Part shown: positions 1 through 6,869 of the stretch, piece by piece
How positions within the stretch are numbered: the first letter of the stretch is position 1
Layout of the letters: every line of letters begins with the position of its first letter
NCBI GenBank assembly: GCA_964624465.1
Contig: CAZUZD010000025.1
Coordinates: 1 to 34,985 of the forward strand
DNA: 34,985 nt
Origin: CAZUZD01 sp964624465
GTDB taxonomy: Bacteria > Planctomycetota > Planctomycetia > Isosphaerales > Isosphaeraceae
Direction: 5' to 3'
Position numbers and translations under genes: made by a program
The notes under the pieces: generated by a model
What the model saw: only the letters and a program-made list of their open reading frames with translations
What the model was told of the DNA's origin: nothing
The model's database searches: none

Positions 1-184
1 CCCTGGGGATCAGACGATCTTCCTCGTTGCCCTGGACCTCCAGGTAAAGCTCGAACCCCGCCCGGACCTTCACGAGCTCGTAAAGCGATTCCCCGTCGGT
101 GGGATTGGGGGACTTGTACGCCGCCCGATCGATATGGATGCGGACCTCGTTCTTGGGGCCGGTTTCGGGTTTATGCTCCGACAT
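1..184 (-). CDS. Multiubiquitin-domain protein, N-terminal 61 residues (cut by window edge)
   Basis: The reverse strand opens with ATG at 184 behind GGAGG (7-base spacer) and stays open to the window edge. The visible 61 residues begin MSEHKPETGPKNEVRIHIDR, continue with an AAYKSPNPTDGESLY stretch, then ELVKVRAGFELYLEVQG and an NEEDRLIP end. The pattern of a short beta strand with I-H-I-D, a lysine-proline turn, a TDGESLYEL segment and a later strand before an acidic E-D is what I know from the prokaryotic multiubiquitin domain (ubiquitin-like beta-grasp units, often in tandem). Such proteins are usually encoded with ThiF/E1-like, E2-like and JAB peptidase genes, so those would be expected further left, outside the window. 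It is divergent from a WYL regulator typical of defence loci. The number of ubiquitin units and any C-terminal glycine tail cannot be seen. Family assignment is by recognition, without a profile search. Confidence 0.8.
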   Translation of the reverse strand, partial: MSEHKPETGPKNEVRIHIDRAAYKSPNPTDGESLYELVKVRAGFELYLEVQGNEEDRLIPR

Positions 185-246
185 CACAAAGCCTCCAGAT
201 CGCGGATGGAACGTCCTGTTTGCGACGACAGATGAAATCAGAGAGG

Positions 247-260
247 TGGGTCATGACCCC
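247..260. promoter_or_regulatory. 12-bp perfect palindrome, candidate operator O1
   Basis: GGGTCATGACCC (248-259) is a perfect palindrome about 64 bases upstream of the multiubiquitin start, in the 304-bp spacer between that gene and the divergent WYL gene. The heptamer TGGGTCA (247-253) recurs at 427-433 before the WYL gene. WYL regulators of the CapW/BrxR type bind inverted repeats as dimers and repress their loci, so an operator is a reasonable inference. The binding itself is not shown by the sequence. Confidence 0.4.
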
Positions 261-426
261 GTTCGATGCCGCCGGAGATCGGAATTGCACGGGACGATGC
301 GGCCCCGTACCGCCATGCACGTCTCCGCGCTGCGGCAAATTCTTGCCCCTGCAGGCTTCGCCCCGAGCAACTTCGACAACCACTCCCTTTACGAGGCGTC
401 GCCCATTTGTGAGAATAGTAAGTGGT

Positions 427-447
427 TGGGTCACCAAACTCGACCCA
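427..447. promoter_or_regulatory. Inverted repeat before the WYL gene, candidate operator O2
   Basis: TGGGTC (427-432) and GACCCA (442-447) form an inverted repeat with a 9-base spacer, ending about 41 bases before the WYL start. It repeats the GGGTC half-site of the palindrome at 248-259, though with different spacing. A weak -10-like TATACG lies at 457-462, so a repressor bound here would cover the -35 zone. No convincing -35 box is visible. The remainder of the 185-488 spacer shows no coding or RNA feature. Confidence 0.35.
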
Positions 448-488
448 TCTAGAAAGTATACGCACAACCCACGACGAGGGCAAGCCGT

Positions 489-1391
489 GTGACGAAACGC
501 AACAAGAGAACGCGATGGTCGGTCGAGCAACGGCTCGAATTCATCGATTTCCGCTTGTATTGGGAAGGACACGTCAATCGATCCGATCTCGTCGACCACT
601 TCGGGGTTTCGGTGCCGCAGGCTTCGTCGGACCTGACCCAATACCAGGAGGGGGCGGTGGGAAACGCGGTCTATGACAAGACCCGCAAGGCCTACGTGGC
701 GGGCCCCGATTTCAAGCCCGTGTTCTTCGAACCCTCCGCCGGCCAATACCTCGCCCAACTCAGACTCATCCAGGCGGGCCTGCTCACCGACGAGGACTCA
801 TGGGCCGTCCGCCTCCCGTCATACTCCATCGTCCCGATCCTTCGCCGCCCACTCGAGCCCGCGACGCTGCGCCGCGTGCTCGGAGCGATCCGCACCCGCA
901 CCTCGGTCAAGGTGCACTACCAGTCGATGTCCAGCGAACAGCCGAGCTGGCGCTGGCTCTCGCCTCACTCACTGGGATTCGACGGGTTCCGCTGGCACGC
1001 CCGCGCCTGGTGCTATGAACGGAAGGAGTTCCGTGATTTCGTTCTGTCTCGGATCCTCGAGATCGCCGAAGACCGGCCGGGAGACGTCGAGCCGGGCGAC
1101 GATACCGGGTGGGTGCGCCATGTGACTCTCATACTCATCCCGCACCCTGCGCTGAAAGGGGGCAACCGTCGCGCTGTCGAGCTCGATTACGGCATGGAGG
1201 ATGGACGACTCAGGACATCCATGCGTGTATGCATGGCATTCTATTTCCTCCGGCAGCTCGGCCTCGATTTCGCCCCGGCCGACGCGGTACCGAAGCGCCA
1301 GCAATTGGTCCTGCAAAACATGGACGAGGTCGAGGCGGCGATGAAGGAGATTGGCAGGTGCGAGCCCAACGAACCGCGGGCTGGCGAGTGA
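489..1391 (+). CDS. WYL-domain transcriptional regulator, CapW/BrxR-like
   Basis: A 300-residue protein read from a GTG with a GAGGG upstream (8-base spacer). Residues about 8-55 form a winged helix-turn-helix (WSVEQRLEFIDFRLYWEGHV, then SDLVDHFGVSVPQASSDLTQ). The middle, about residues 130-210, is a WYL ligand-sensing domain with V-K-V-H-Y-Q-S-M-S, a W-R-W-L-S-P-H-S-L segment, an F-R-W-H-A-R-A-W strand and an F-V-L-S-R-I-L strand. The C-terminal ~80 residues fit the WCX region. This order and length match CapW of CBASS and BrxR of BREX, dimeric repressors of anti-phage loci thought to release DNA on sensing a nucleic-acid-type ligand. It is divergent from the multiubiquitin gene and probably controls it through the inverted repeats at 248-259 and 427-447. 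The assignment to the WYL family is firm; the defence role is inferred from family and neighbour. Confidence 0.88.
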   Translation: MTKRNKRTRWSVEQRLEFIDFRLYWEGHVNRSDLVDHFGVSVPQASSDLTQYQEGAVGNAVYDKTRKAYVAGPDFKPVFFEPSAGQYLAQLRLIQAGLLTDEDSWAVRLPSYSIVPILRRPLEPATLRRVLGAIRTRTSVKVHYQSMSSEQPSWRWLSPHSLGFDGFRWHARAWCYERKEFRDFVLSRILEIAEDRPGDVEPGDDTGWVRHVTLILIPHPALKGGNRRAVELDYGMEDGRLRTSMRVCMAFYFLRQLGLDFAPADAVPKRQQLVLQNMDEVEAAMKEIGRCEPNEPRAGE

Positions 1392-1650
1392 CTCAGGCCC
1401 TCGAGAATTCCGTCTTCGATGAGCTCGACCCGAGGAACGTGGCCGGTACATCCAAATGCGCTGTGGATACATCCGATAATCTGTGATAAACGAAATTCCG
1501 GATCGCTTTTCTCCTCTCCCATTCGAACGAGCATGGCCGGGGAGACAATGGTCCGACGAGTCCGAATCCATACAACTCGAACCGTGGAGGCATGTACGCC
1601 TGAACCGATGAGGCCGGCAGACTTCCGGCGCATTACGATGGCGAATTCTT

Positions 1651-1860
1651 ATGAGCGCGATATCGACGACACTCAACGCCGCCAGCCAGGTTCAGAACAT
1701 GGCCGCGGGGACCGCCAATGAGAGGATGGCTTTCACGCTTAGCGGTCTCTCCATCGTCCTGGTCGGCCTGATGGTCTACCGCGAGATGAGTCATTGCCTC
1801 CGCGAGCAATTCCGAGAACATGACCGCCAGAATGTCATCGCGTCCGACCGGACCCGATAG
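1651..1860 (+). CDS. Possible small single-pass membrane protein (69 aa)
   Basis: An open frame of 69 residues with GC-rich third positions resembling real genes of the window. Residues about 26-46 (MAFTLSGLSIVLVGLMVYRE) can form one membrane helix. They are followed by a charged, Arg/Glu-rich tail (residues 47-69) that would face the cytoplasm. No clear ribosome-binding site precedes the ATG, and I recognise no family. It lies on the same strand as the WYL gene, 259 bases downstream, inside the proposed island. It may be a chance frame. Confidence 0.35.
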   Translation: MSAISTTLNAASQVQNMAAGTANERMAFTLSGLSIVLVGLMVYREMSHCLREQFREHDRQNVIASDRTR

Positions 1861-1947
1861 GGACTGCGAGCGTCGACGGGCAGAAGATTTCGGGCGGCAC
1901 GAGGGGGTCACCTTCGCCGGATGCGGATGACTCATCGGGCCTTCTCC

Positions 1948-2127
1948 CTAGCCCGGGGTGCCAGACCCAGCCTCCCCCATCAACCCGATGATCTCAGCCC
2001 TGACAGAAGGTGCCAGGCCGTGCCATCTTGCGACCAACTCACGGAGTGCCACGTCGCTGCAGACAGTATGCAGACAGGGGGGCGGGTAATCGACGCAAAT
2101 ATCATGCTGCGAAACGGTTTGCGTCAT
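1948..2127 (-). pseudogene. Degraded leftward coding tail next to the attachment-like site
   Basis: On the reverse strand the frame ending at 1948 reads VCSDVALRELVARWHGLAP and then SVRAEIIGLMGEAG before the stop. The regular L-x-x-L-V-x-x-W-x-x-L-x-x-x-V-R-x-x-I-x-x-L pattern is an amphipathic helical tail and does not look random. I associate such tails in planctomycetes with the ends of mobile-element or integrase-type proteins, but this is from memory. No upstream domain is present: the frame opens only to 2211 and crosses the RNA-gene 3' end, so if it was a gene only its C-terminus survives. A proximal location to an attachment site would suit an integrase remnant. Confidence 0.3.
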
Positions 2128-2133
2128 CGCGAT

Positions 2134-2159
2134 CCCGGGTGCAATTCCCGCCGCCTCCA
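2134..2159 (+). other. tmRNA/tRNA 3'-end fragment, candidate attachment (att) site
   Basis: The bases 2135-2151 form a T-arm-like hairpin (CCGGG, loop TGCAATT, CCCGC, four of five pairs). They are followed by an acceptor-like CGCCTCC and discriminator A (2152-2159). This is the layout of a tmRNA 3' end (a discriminator A argues against tRNA-Ser). No intact RNA lies upstream: there is no GGNTTCGACGGG-type 5' segment with a matching acceptor and no tag-peptide frame. GGGGGCG at 2078-2084 can pair with the acceptor, but the bases between do not make D and anticodon arms. A terminator follows 48 bases later. A truncated RNA-gene 3' end plus its terminator is the usual scar at the far end of an island integrated into that gene. 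Confidence 0.42.
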
Positions 2160-2206
2160 CTTCGCCGCACACGGATTTCTGGTGTCCGCGTGCCTCGAGA
2201 AGACTG

Positions 2207-2240
2207 CACAACCCCCGAGCAATCGGGGGTTGTGTCGTTT
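2207..2240 (+). terminator. Strong intrinsic terminator, 12-bp stem with GCAA loop
   Basis: CACAACCCCCGA (2207-2218) pairs perfectly with TCGGGGGTTGTG (2223-2234) across a GCAA tetraloop. On the + strand TCGTTT follows. It fits the terminator of the RNA gene whose 3' end is at 2159. As it begins only 8 bases beyond the stop of the leftward beta-helix gene (2248), it may also stop that transcript, though the T-run is poorer in that direction. Confidence 0.75.
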
Positions 2241-2247
2241 CCGGAGT

Positions 2248-4710
2248 TCACTGGCGTCCGGGGCGCTCTGGTGGGCCAGGTGGGGCACCGGCGCCGGGTG
2301 GCCGGGGTTCGAGGCGGAGCGGCCGCTGGTCGCGGATCACTTCGAGGCGAAGCGGTTGGTCGGAGGTCCGGGCGGCGGGAGCCTCGGGCAACTGAGCGAC
2401 GGTCCGTACGGCGACACCGCTGACGCTCCGGATGACGTCCTGAGCCTGCAGACCGAGTCGTGCCAGCTCCGAGACGGGGGCCACCTCGGTCACGACCACT
2501 CCACCCGAGTCCCGACCGACGCCGAGTGCGGAGTACTCCGCGCCCATGAGGTTGCGCACAAGAGCCCCGCGCCAGCGGATGGGCGTGCCGGCGGCTGGCA
2601 GGCTGGAACCGGCCACGGTTCTTGCGCCCGGCAAGACCGGCACCCGGGCGATGACCCGGAGGGCAGGACGTTGCACCCCGAACCGGTCCATGGGGAAGTT
2701 GACGAACCCCAGTTCCAGCGCCGGCGAGCCGTCCCGTACCCGGTAGTCGCCGACTGATGGGTCGACGAACCGGGCATCGGCCTGGATCGAGTGGACATCG
2801 AGACCGCTCTGGCGCTGGAGCTCGGTCGCGGGCATCGCCTGGGCCAGACCTGGCGCGTACAGCAGATTCCGGTCGCACTCGCGGCCCCAGGGTGGCTCGA
2901 CTCGGATCGGACGGTATGGGGTGAAGACGATGTTGCGGCGGAAGACGTCCTGGCTGTGCCGGTACCAGACGTGGGGGTGGAAGGAGTTGTTGACCATGAT
3001 GTTGTTCTCCACCACCCGATAGAACCCCTCGCGCAGCTTGATCCCGCCGTTGAGGCACAGGTTGTTGCGGAGTTCGTACCGTGAGGAGCCATCATCCAGG
3101 TCGATGTCCCAGCCGTGGTCGCATCGCCAGCGATTGTTGCGGAGAATGGTCGGTTTCACGGCGTCGAGCAGCGGCAGATCCCGGTCGGTGCCCAGGGTGA
3201 TCGTGTCCAGATCGAGGCCCTCGAGGCCCCAGTATCGGTCGCGGCCCCAGGAGTTGAACGAGCCGTGGTCGCCGGTCTCGAGCACGGTGTCGAAGACGTC
3301 GCAGTACTCGACGAGGTGGCCGCCGAAGGTGCCTTCCGAGATGTTGATGCCGGCGCGCGGGACGTCGTAGAGCGAGCAGTGCCGGACCGTGATGCCCATC
3401 GCCATCGAGATCTGCACCGGCGCGGTCTGCTTCTCCACCCGGCCGGTCTCGTGGATGAGCGAATCCTCGACCAGGCAATCCGCCGGATAATCGTCGGTCT
3501 TCGGGCCAGGTGTCCGGTCGATCGCGGTCACCTTCTGACGCTCGCCATACTCGAACAGCGGGCTCCGGACCGACTTCGGATCGCCGACAAATGCCACGCC
3601 GCTGGCGCCCGCACCGACGATGTGGCAGCCCCGCACGACCAGTCGGCGGTTGTAACCGTTGACGAAGACCGCGTTGCCGCCCACCTGATCGAGGGTCGAA
3701 TCGACCAGGCTGCAGTCCTCCGCGCCGTCGAAGAGCACGGCCCCGCCGCGGTAGGTGGTCCAGTCGCTCCGCAGCAGCGGCTCGCGGTTGTCCATGAAGG
3801 TCCGGGCGGCGTGCCGGAAGGTCAGGCCCGAGAGGGTCACGAACCGGACGGGATGCTCCTGCGACCCGCGGAACTCCACCAGGTGCCGGAGTCGCACCAC
3901 CTCGACGGTTGCCGTGGCGAGGTCGGTCCCGGCGGGGGGCATCAGGGAGAGTGTGTTCGACCGGGCATCATGGAACCACTCGCCGGGGGCGTCGAGTTCC
4001 TCGAAGATGTTCTCGACCATCCGGAATGTGGAGTGCATCCCGAGCCGGCGGTTGTTCTGCCAGCCGCCCTCGTACCGGACCTGGCCATCGTCGGCCTTGC
4101 CGGTGATGCGGTAGTGGAAATCGCCCCACTCGTGGACGTGCATGGCGTGGATGTAGCCGCCACGCGGGTCGGACCAGCGGGCGGCCCGCTCGGGGCTGAA
4201 GGCGTCGGCGGCATGGCCGTTGAAGTGGCGCACCGTCGGGTCGAAGTTGGGGTAGCGGGCCATGTGCTGACGATGGCCGTCGAGGAACAGCTGGTCGATC
4301 GCGAGTCCGGCCGGGACCTTCGCCTGGACGATCCCGTCGCGATACGGCTCCCAGGTCAGGGCCAGTCGGGTTCCACCGCTCAGGACCACCTCGGCCCTGT
4401 CGGCGGCCTCGTAGGTCACCGGGTTCGTGGGGGTGCCACTGTCGTCCGGGGTGAAGACCAGGGTCTCGGGCAGGTAGTACACCCCGGCGTGCACGATCAC
4501 GCGGACCGGCTCGGTTCCCGCACGCTGCCGTGCGAGCCGCTGGGCCGCGTGCACGGTGCGCAACGGTGACGAGGCGTCCCCGCTGGCGGTGTCCTGCCCC
4601 GTGACAGCAACGTGGATCTCGGCCGCGGGCGCGTGGGCCGGAACCACCAGGCTGCCGGCCAGGCCGATGAGGATTGCGGCCAGCCACCGCCAGCGACTCT
4701 TCGTCCGCAT
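2248..4710 (-). CDS. Secreted right-handed beta-helix protein with C-terminal PDZ domain
   Basis: The 820-residue protein starts at ATG 4710 (MRTKSRWRWLAAILIGLAGS), a classic signal peptide ending near PAHAPAAE. The open frame extends 33 codons further upstream, but these lack a signal sequence. The mature start (I-H-V-A-V-T-G-Q-D, SSPLRTVHAAQ, VIVHAGVYYLPETL) is the entry motif of pectate-lyase-like parallel beta-helix proteins. About 500 residues of short repeated strands rich in N and G turns follow (for example SLVDSTLDQVGGNAVFVNGY, DCLVEDSLIHETGRV). The last ~100 residues are a PDZ-like domain (YSALGVGRDSGGVVVTEVAP, then LGLQAQDVIRSVSG). It probably acts on or binds extracytoplasmic polysaccharide; substrate unknown. 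It is last in an operon with an alcohol dehydrogenase (49-base gap) and an aldo/keto reductase, hinting at sugar metabolism. Confidence 0.85.
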   Translation of the reverse strand: MRTKSRWRWLAAILIGLAGSLVVPAHAPAAEIHVAVTGQDTASGDASSPLRTVHAAQRLARQRAGTEPVRVIVHAGVYYLPETLVFTPDDSGTPTNPVTYEAADRAEVVLSGGTRLALTWEPYRDGIVQAKVPAGLAIDQLFLDGHRQHMARYPNFDPTVRHFNGHAADAFSPERAARWSDPRGGYIHAMHVHEWGDFHYRITGKADDGQVRYEGGWQNNRRLGMHSTFRMVENIFEELDAPGEWFHDARSNTLSLMPPAGTDLATATVEVVRLRHLVEFRGSQEHPVRFVTLSGLTFRHAARTFMDNREPLLRSDWTTYRGGAVLFDGAEDCSLVDSTLDQVGGNAVFVNGYNRRLVVRGCHIVGAGASGVAFVGDPKSVRSPLFEYGERQKVTAIDRTPGPKTDDYPADCLVEDSLIHETGRVEKQTAPVQISMAMGITVRHCSLYDVPRAGINISEGTFGGHLVEYCDVFDTVLETGDHGSFNSWGRDRYWGLEGLDLDTITLGTDRDLPLLDAVKPTILRNNRWRCDHGWDIDLDDGSSRYELRNNLCLNGGIKLREGFYRVVENNIMVNNSFHPHVWYRHSQDVFRRNIVFTPYRPIRVEPPWGRECDRNLLYAPGLAQAMPATELQRQSGLDVHSIQADARFVDPSVGDYRVRDGSPALELGFVNFPMDRFGVQRPALRVIARVPVLPGARTVAGSSLPAAGTPIRWRGALVRNLMGAEYSALGVGRDSGGVVVTEVAPVSELARLGLQAQDVIRSVSGVAVRTVAQLPEAPAARTSDQPLRLEVIRDQRPLRLEPRPPGAGAPPGPPERPGRQ

Positions 4711-4759
4711 CCGTTCATCCCCCAGAGTGACTGCTGATCCCGTTCGACTGGCGCTCAGA

Positions 4760-5812
4760 TTACTCATCGAACACGAGGCACACCTTGCCGCTCTGGCCGA
4801 GGTCGGCAAGCTCGTATGCCTGGGCGGCCTCGCGGAGCGGGAGCTGGTGGGTGCAGGTCCGCTCGGGATGGAACTGCCAGCGGTCGAGCCGTTCGAGGAG
4901 TTCTTCGAGGTGCTTCAGCGAGGTGACCCACGAACCGAACAGGGTGATCTGCTTGTGGATCAGGACCTTCGAGACGTCGAAGTTGACCTGCCCCCCCTCC
5001 CCCACGAAGGCGCAGCGGCCCCAGTCGCGTGTGCCCTCGAGTGCCAGCAGGCGGGCCGGCGCGGCACCCGAGCAGTCGATGGCCACCTCGCAGCCGTGGC
5101 CGCCGGTGGCTCGATGGATCGCGGCCAGGGCCCGGTCATCGGCGCGGATGACGTGGTCCACCAGGCCGAGGTCGGAGGCCAGCGTGCATCGACTCTCCGA
5201 CAGGTCGGTCCCGAGGATCGGGCCGGCCCCCAGGGCACGCCCGAGCATGGCGGCGGCCAGCCCGACCGGACCGAGCCCCGTGATGAGCAGGCGATCCTGC
5301 CCGCTGACCTGCATCCGCCGCAGAGCTTCATAGGCGGTCCCGAAGCCGCAGGCACACAGGGCCCCGTCGACATACGACAGGGAGTCGGGCAGCCGCAGGC
5401 AGGTGCTCTCCTCGGCCAGGAGGTACGGAGCATGGCCACCGTCGCGCTGCCAGCCGTAGGCCGCCCGCTGCGAGCCCCGGCAGCTGATCATGTAGCCGTG
5501 CTGGCACTCGTCGCAGACGCCGCAGCCGCTGATGTGGTAGACGACCACCCGGTCGCCGACCCCGAATCGCTTGCAGCCCGGCCCCACCTGAACCACCTGC
5601 CCACAGGGCTCATGGCCGGCGATGGTGCCGACCTGATAGCCCTCCGGACCGGTCCCGAGGTGAGCACGATAGATCGCGCGGATGTCGCTGCCGCAGATCG
5701 ACGACGCCCGCATCCGGATCAGCACCTGGCCGAATCCCGGCTCGGGCACCTCGGACTCGCGGTACTCGACCGTGCTGTTACCGGGCAGGATCACGCCTTG
5801 CATCGTCGCCAT
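4760..5812 (-). CDS. Zinc-dependent alcohol dehydrogenase, medium-chain (MDR) family
   Basis: A 350-residue cytoplasmic NAD(P)-dependent oxidoreductase, the usual MDR length. The catalytic zinc ligands are visible as C40 (I-C-G-S-D) and H67-E68 (A-G-H-E). The structural zinc site is C97, C100, C103 and C111 in GCGVCDECQHGYMISC. The Rossmann motif GLGPVG lies near residue 175, followed by the nucleotide-binding acidic D of T-D-L-S. The overall form is like sorbitol/threonine/polyol dehydrogenases, and the exact substrate cannot be told. The start codon is ATG 5812, with a second ATG three codons in. It lies 13 bases after the aldo/keto reductase stop and 49 before the beta-helix start, so the three are likely co-transcribed. 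Confidence 0.9.
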   Translation of the reverse strand: MATMQGVILPGNSTVEYRESEVPEPGFGQVLIRMRASSICGSDIRAIYRAHLGTGPEGYQVGTIAGHEPCGQVVQVGPGCKRFGVGDRVVVYHISGCGVCDECQHGYMISCRGSQRAAYGWQRDGGHAPYLLAEESTCLRLPDSLSYVDGALCACGFGTAYEALRRMQVSGQDRLLITGLGPVGLAAAMLGRALGAGPILGTDLSESRCTLASDLGLVDHVIRADDRALAAIHRATGGHGCEVAIDCSGAAPARLLALEGTRDWGRCAFVGEGGQVNFDVSKVLIHKQITLFGSWVTSLKHLEELLERLDRWQFHPERTCTHQLPLREAAQAYELADLGQSGKVCLVFDE

Positions 5813-5825
5813 GAACCGGACTCGC

Positions 5826-6869
5826 TCAGGGTGGGGTGATGGTGCCGTCGAGGTCCCAGAGGTCTTCCCAGCTCTGGCCGTCCTTCCACAGGAAGACCTG
5901 GCCCTTGATCAAGCGGCAGCCCCGGTCGATCGTGGCGATCGCCGCCATGTCGTCGGGCGTCAGTCGATCATCGACGGCGGCCCGCAGGTTGGCCAGGAGG
6001 TGGGCCGGTCGGGTCGAGAACGGGATCGGGACCTGCCCGCGCCGGACGGCCCACATCAGGCAGACGGCCGCTGGCGTCACCCCCAGTCGCCCCGCGATGC
6101 CCACGATCACGGGATCCTCGGTGTCGACCGAATCGTCGGGCGTTCGGTCGCGGTCGGGCCTGCCGGGCGAGCCGATCGGCGAGTAGGCGATCGGGAGGAT
6201 CCCCTGCTGGACGACGTACGCGAACAGCTCCGGCTGCTGGAAGTGGGGATGCAGCTCCATCTCGTTGACGGCCGGCCGGATCCTGGTATCAGGCAGCAGC
6301 CGTTCCAGCTTCGGAATCGTCATGTTCGAGGTCCCGATGTGGTGGACCAGGCCCTCGTCGACGAGCCGCTCCAGTTGGCGCCAGGTCTTCAGGTACGCGT
6401 CGTGGTGGTAGGGCTGGGCGTCGGGATGGCGGGCGGAGACGTCGCATCCCGGCGGGTGGTAGTTCGGGAAGGGCCAGTGGATCAGGTAGAGATCCAGGAA
6501 TTCGAGCCGGAGGTCGCGGAGCGATCGCTCGCACGAGCGCCGGACGTCGCCGTCGCCGTGGCAATCGTTCCAGAGCTTCGAGGTGACCCAGAGCTCGTCG
6601 CGGCCGACGCCGCTCCGCTGGATGGCGGCCAGCGACTCGCCGATCTGGGCCTCATTCCCGTACACCGAGGCGCAGTCGAAGTGACGGTATCCGCCCTCGG
6701 CGGCCTCGACCACGGCCCGGGCCACCGTCTCGGCCGACACCCGATCCGAGCCGAAGGTCCCCAGGCCGATCGCCGGCATCCGGGCGCCCGTCGCCAGGAT
6801 CTTGTGGGGCACCGCACGCGGATCGACCCGGGGACTGTCCAGCCGGGTGGACGAGGAGTTGCTGGCCAT
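5826..6869 (-). CDS. Aldo/keto reductase
   Basis: A 347-residue NADPH-dependent carbonyl reductase of the AKR (TIM-barrel) family. The catalytic tetrad is visible as D65 (H-F-D-C-A), Y70 (S-V-Y-G-N-E), K98 (T-S-K-L-W) and H131 (L-I-H-W-P-F). The N-terminal strand MPAIGLGTFG and the late segment QVPIPFSTRPAHLLANLRA (cofactor pocket) are typical. I place the start at ATG 6869. The open frame runs 87 codons further, but that part is low-complexity, Arg/Pro-rich and unlike the family. Only a weak GCAGAGAG precedes the ATG. It is first in a leftward operon with the alcohol dehydrogenase and beta-helix protein, suggesting sugar or polyol interconversion. Confidence 0.9.
   Translation of the reverse strand: MASNSSSTRLDSPRVDPRAVPHKILATGARMPAIGLGTFGSDRVSAETVARAVVEAAEGGYRHFDCASVYGNEAQIGESLAAIQRSGVGRDELWVTSKLWNDCHGDGDVRRSCERSLRDLRLEFLDLYLIHWPFPNYHPPGCDVSARHPDAQPYHHDAYLKTWRQLERLVDEGLVHHIGTSNMTIPKLERLLPDTRIRPAVNEMELHPHFQQPELFAYVVQQGILPIAYSPIGSPGRPDRDRTPDDSVDTEDPVIVGIAGRLGVTPAAVCLMWAVRRGQVPIPFSTRPAHLLANLRAAVDDRLTPDDMAAIATIDRGCRLIKGQVFLWKDGQSWEDLWDLDGTITPP

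Larger units (their letters stand above)
1392..2247. other. Gene-poor island-junction region
   Basis: About 850 bases separate the WYL gene from the first chromosomal gene. They hold one possible small membrane ORF (1651-1860), a leftward coding remnant (1948-2127), short repeats and an RNA-gene 3' end (2134-2159), and a terminator (2207-2240). Bases 1440-1510 are richer in A and T than the rest of the window. A 9-base direct repeat TGCAGACAG occurs at 2058 and 2069, and GACGCAAA (2092-2099) is inverted as TTTGCGTC (2118-2125). This mixture is what a mobile-element end usually looks like. Confidence 0.5.

Noticed and set aside
99..452. Rightward frame near the left edge overlapping the multiubiquitin start
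   Set aside because: No domain or ribosome site. The reverse strand encodes a recognisable beta-grasp-type segment and the frame crosses the intergenic spacer.
1848..2159. A full tmRNA gene ending at 2159
   Set aside because: The TCGACGGG near 1873 resembles a tmRNA 5' segment, but its acceptor does not pair with CGCCTCC, and I find no tag-peptide reading frame ending in Ala-Ala-stop. Only the 3' end is supported.
2078..2159. An intact 82-base tRNA using GGGGGCG as 5' acceptor
   Set aside because: The acceptor pairs, but no D or anticodon arm forms, the T-stem has a mismatch and the T-loop lacks TTC.
3115..4569. Rightward 484-codon frame opposite the beta-helix gene
   Set aside because: It is an antisense shadow with the same biased composition. 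The leftward frame has a signal peptide and domain structure.
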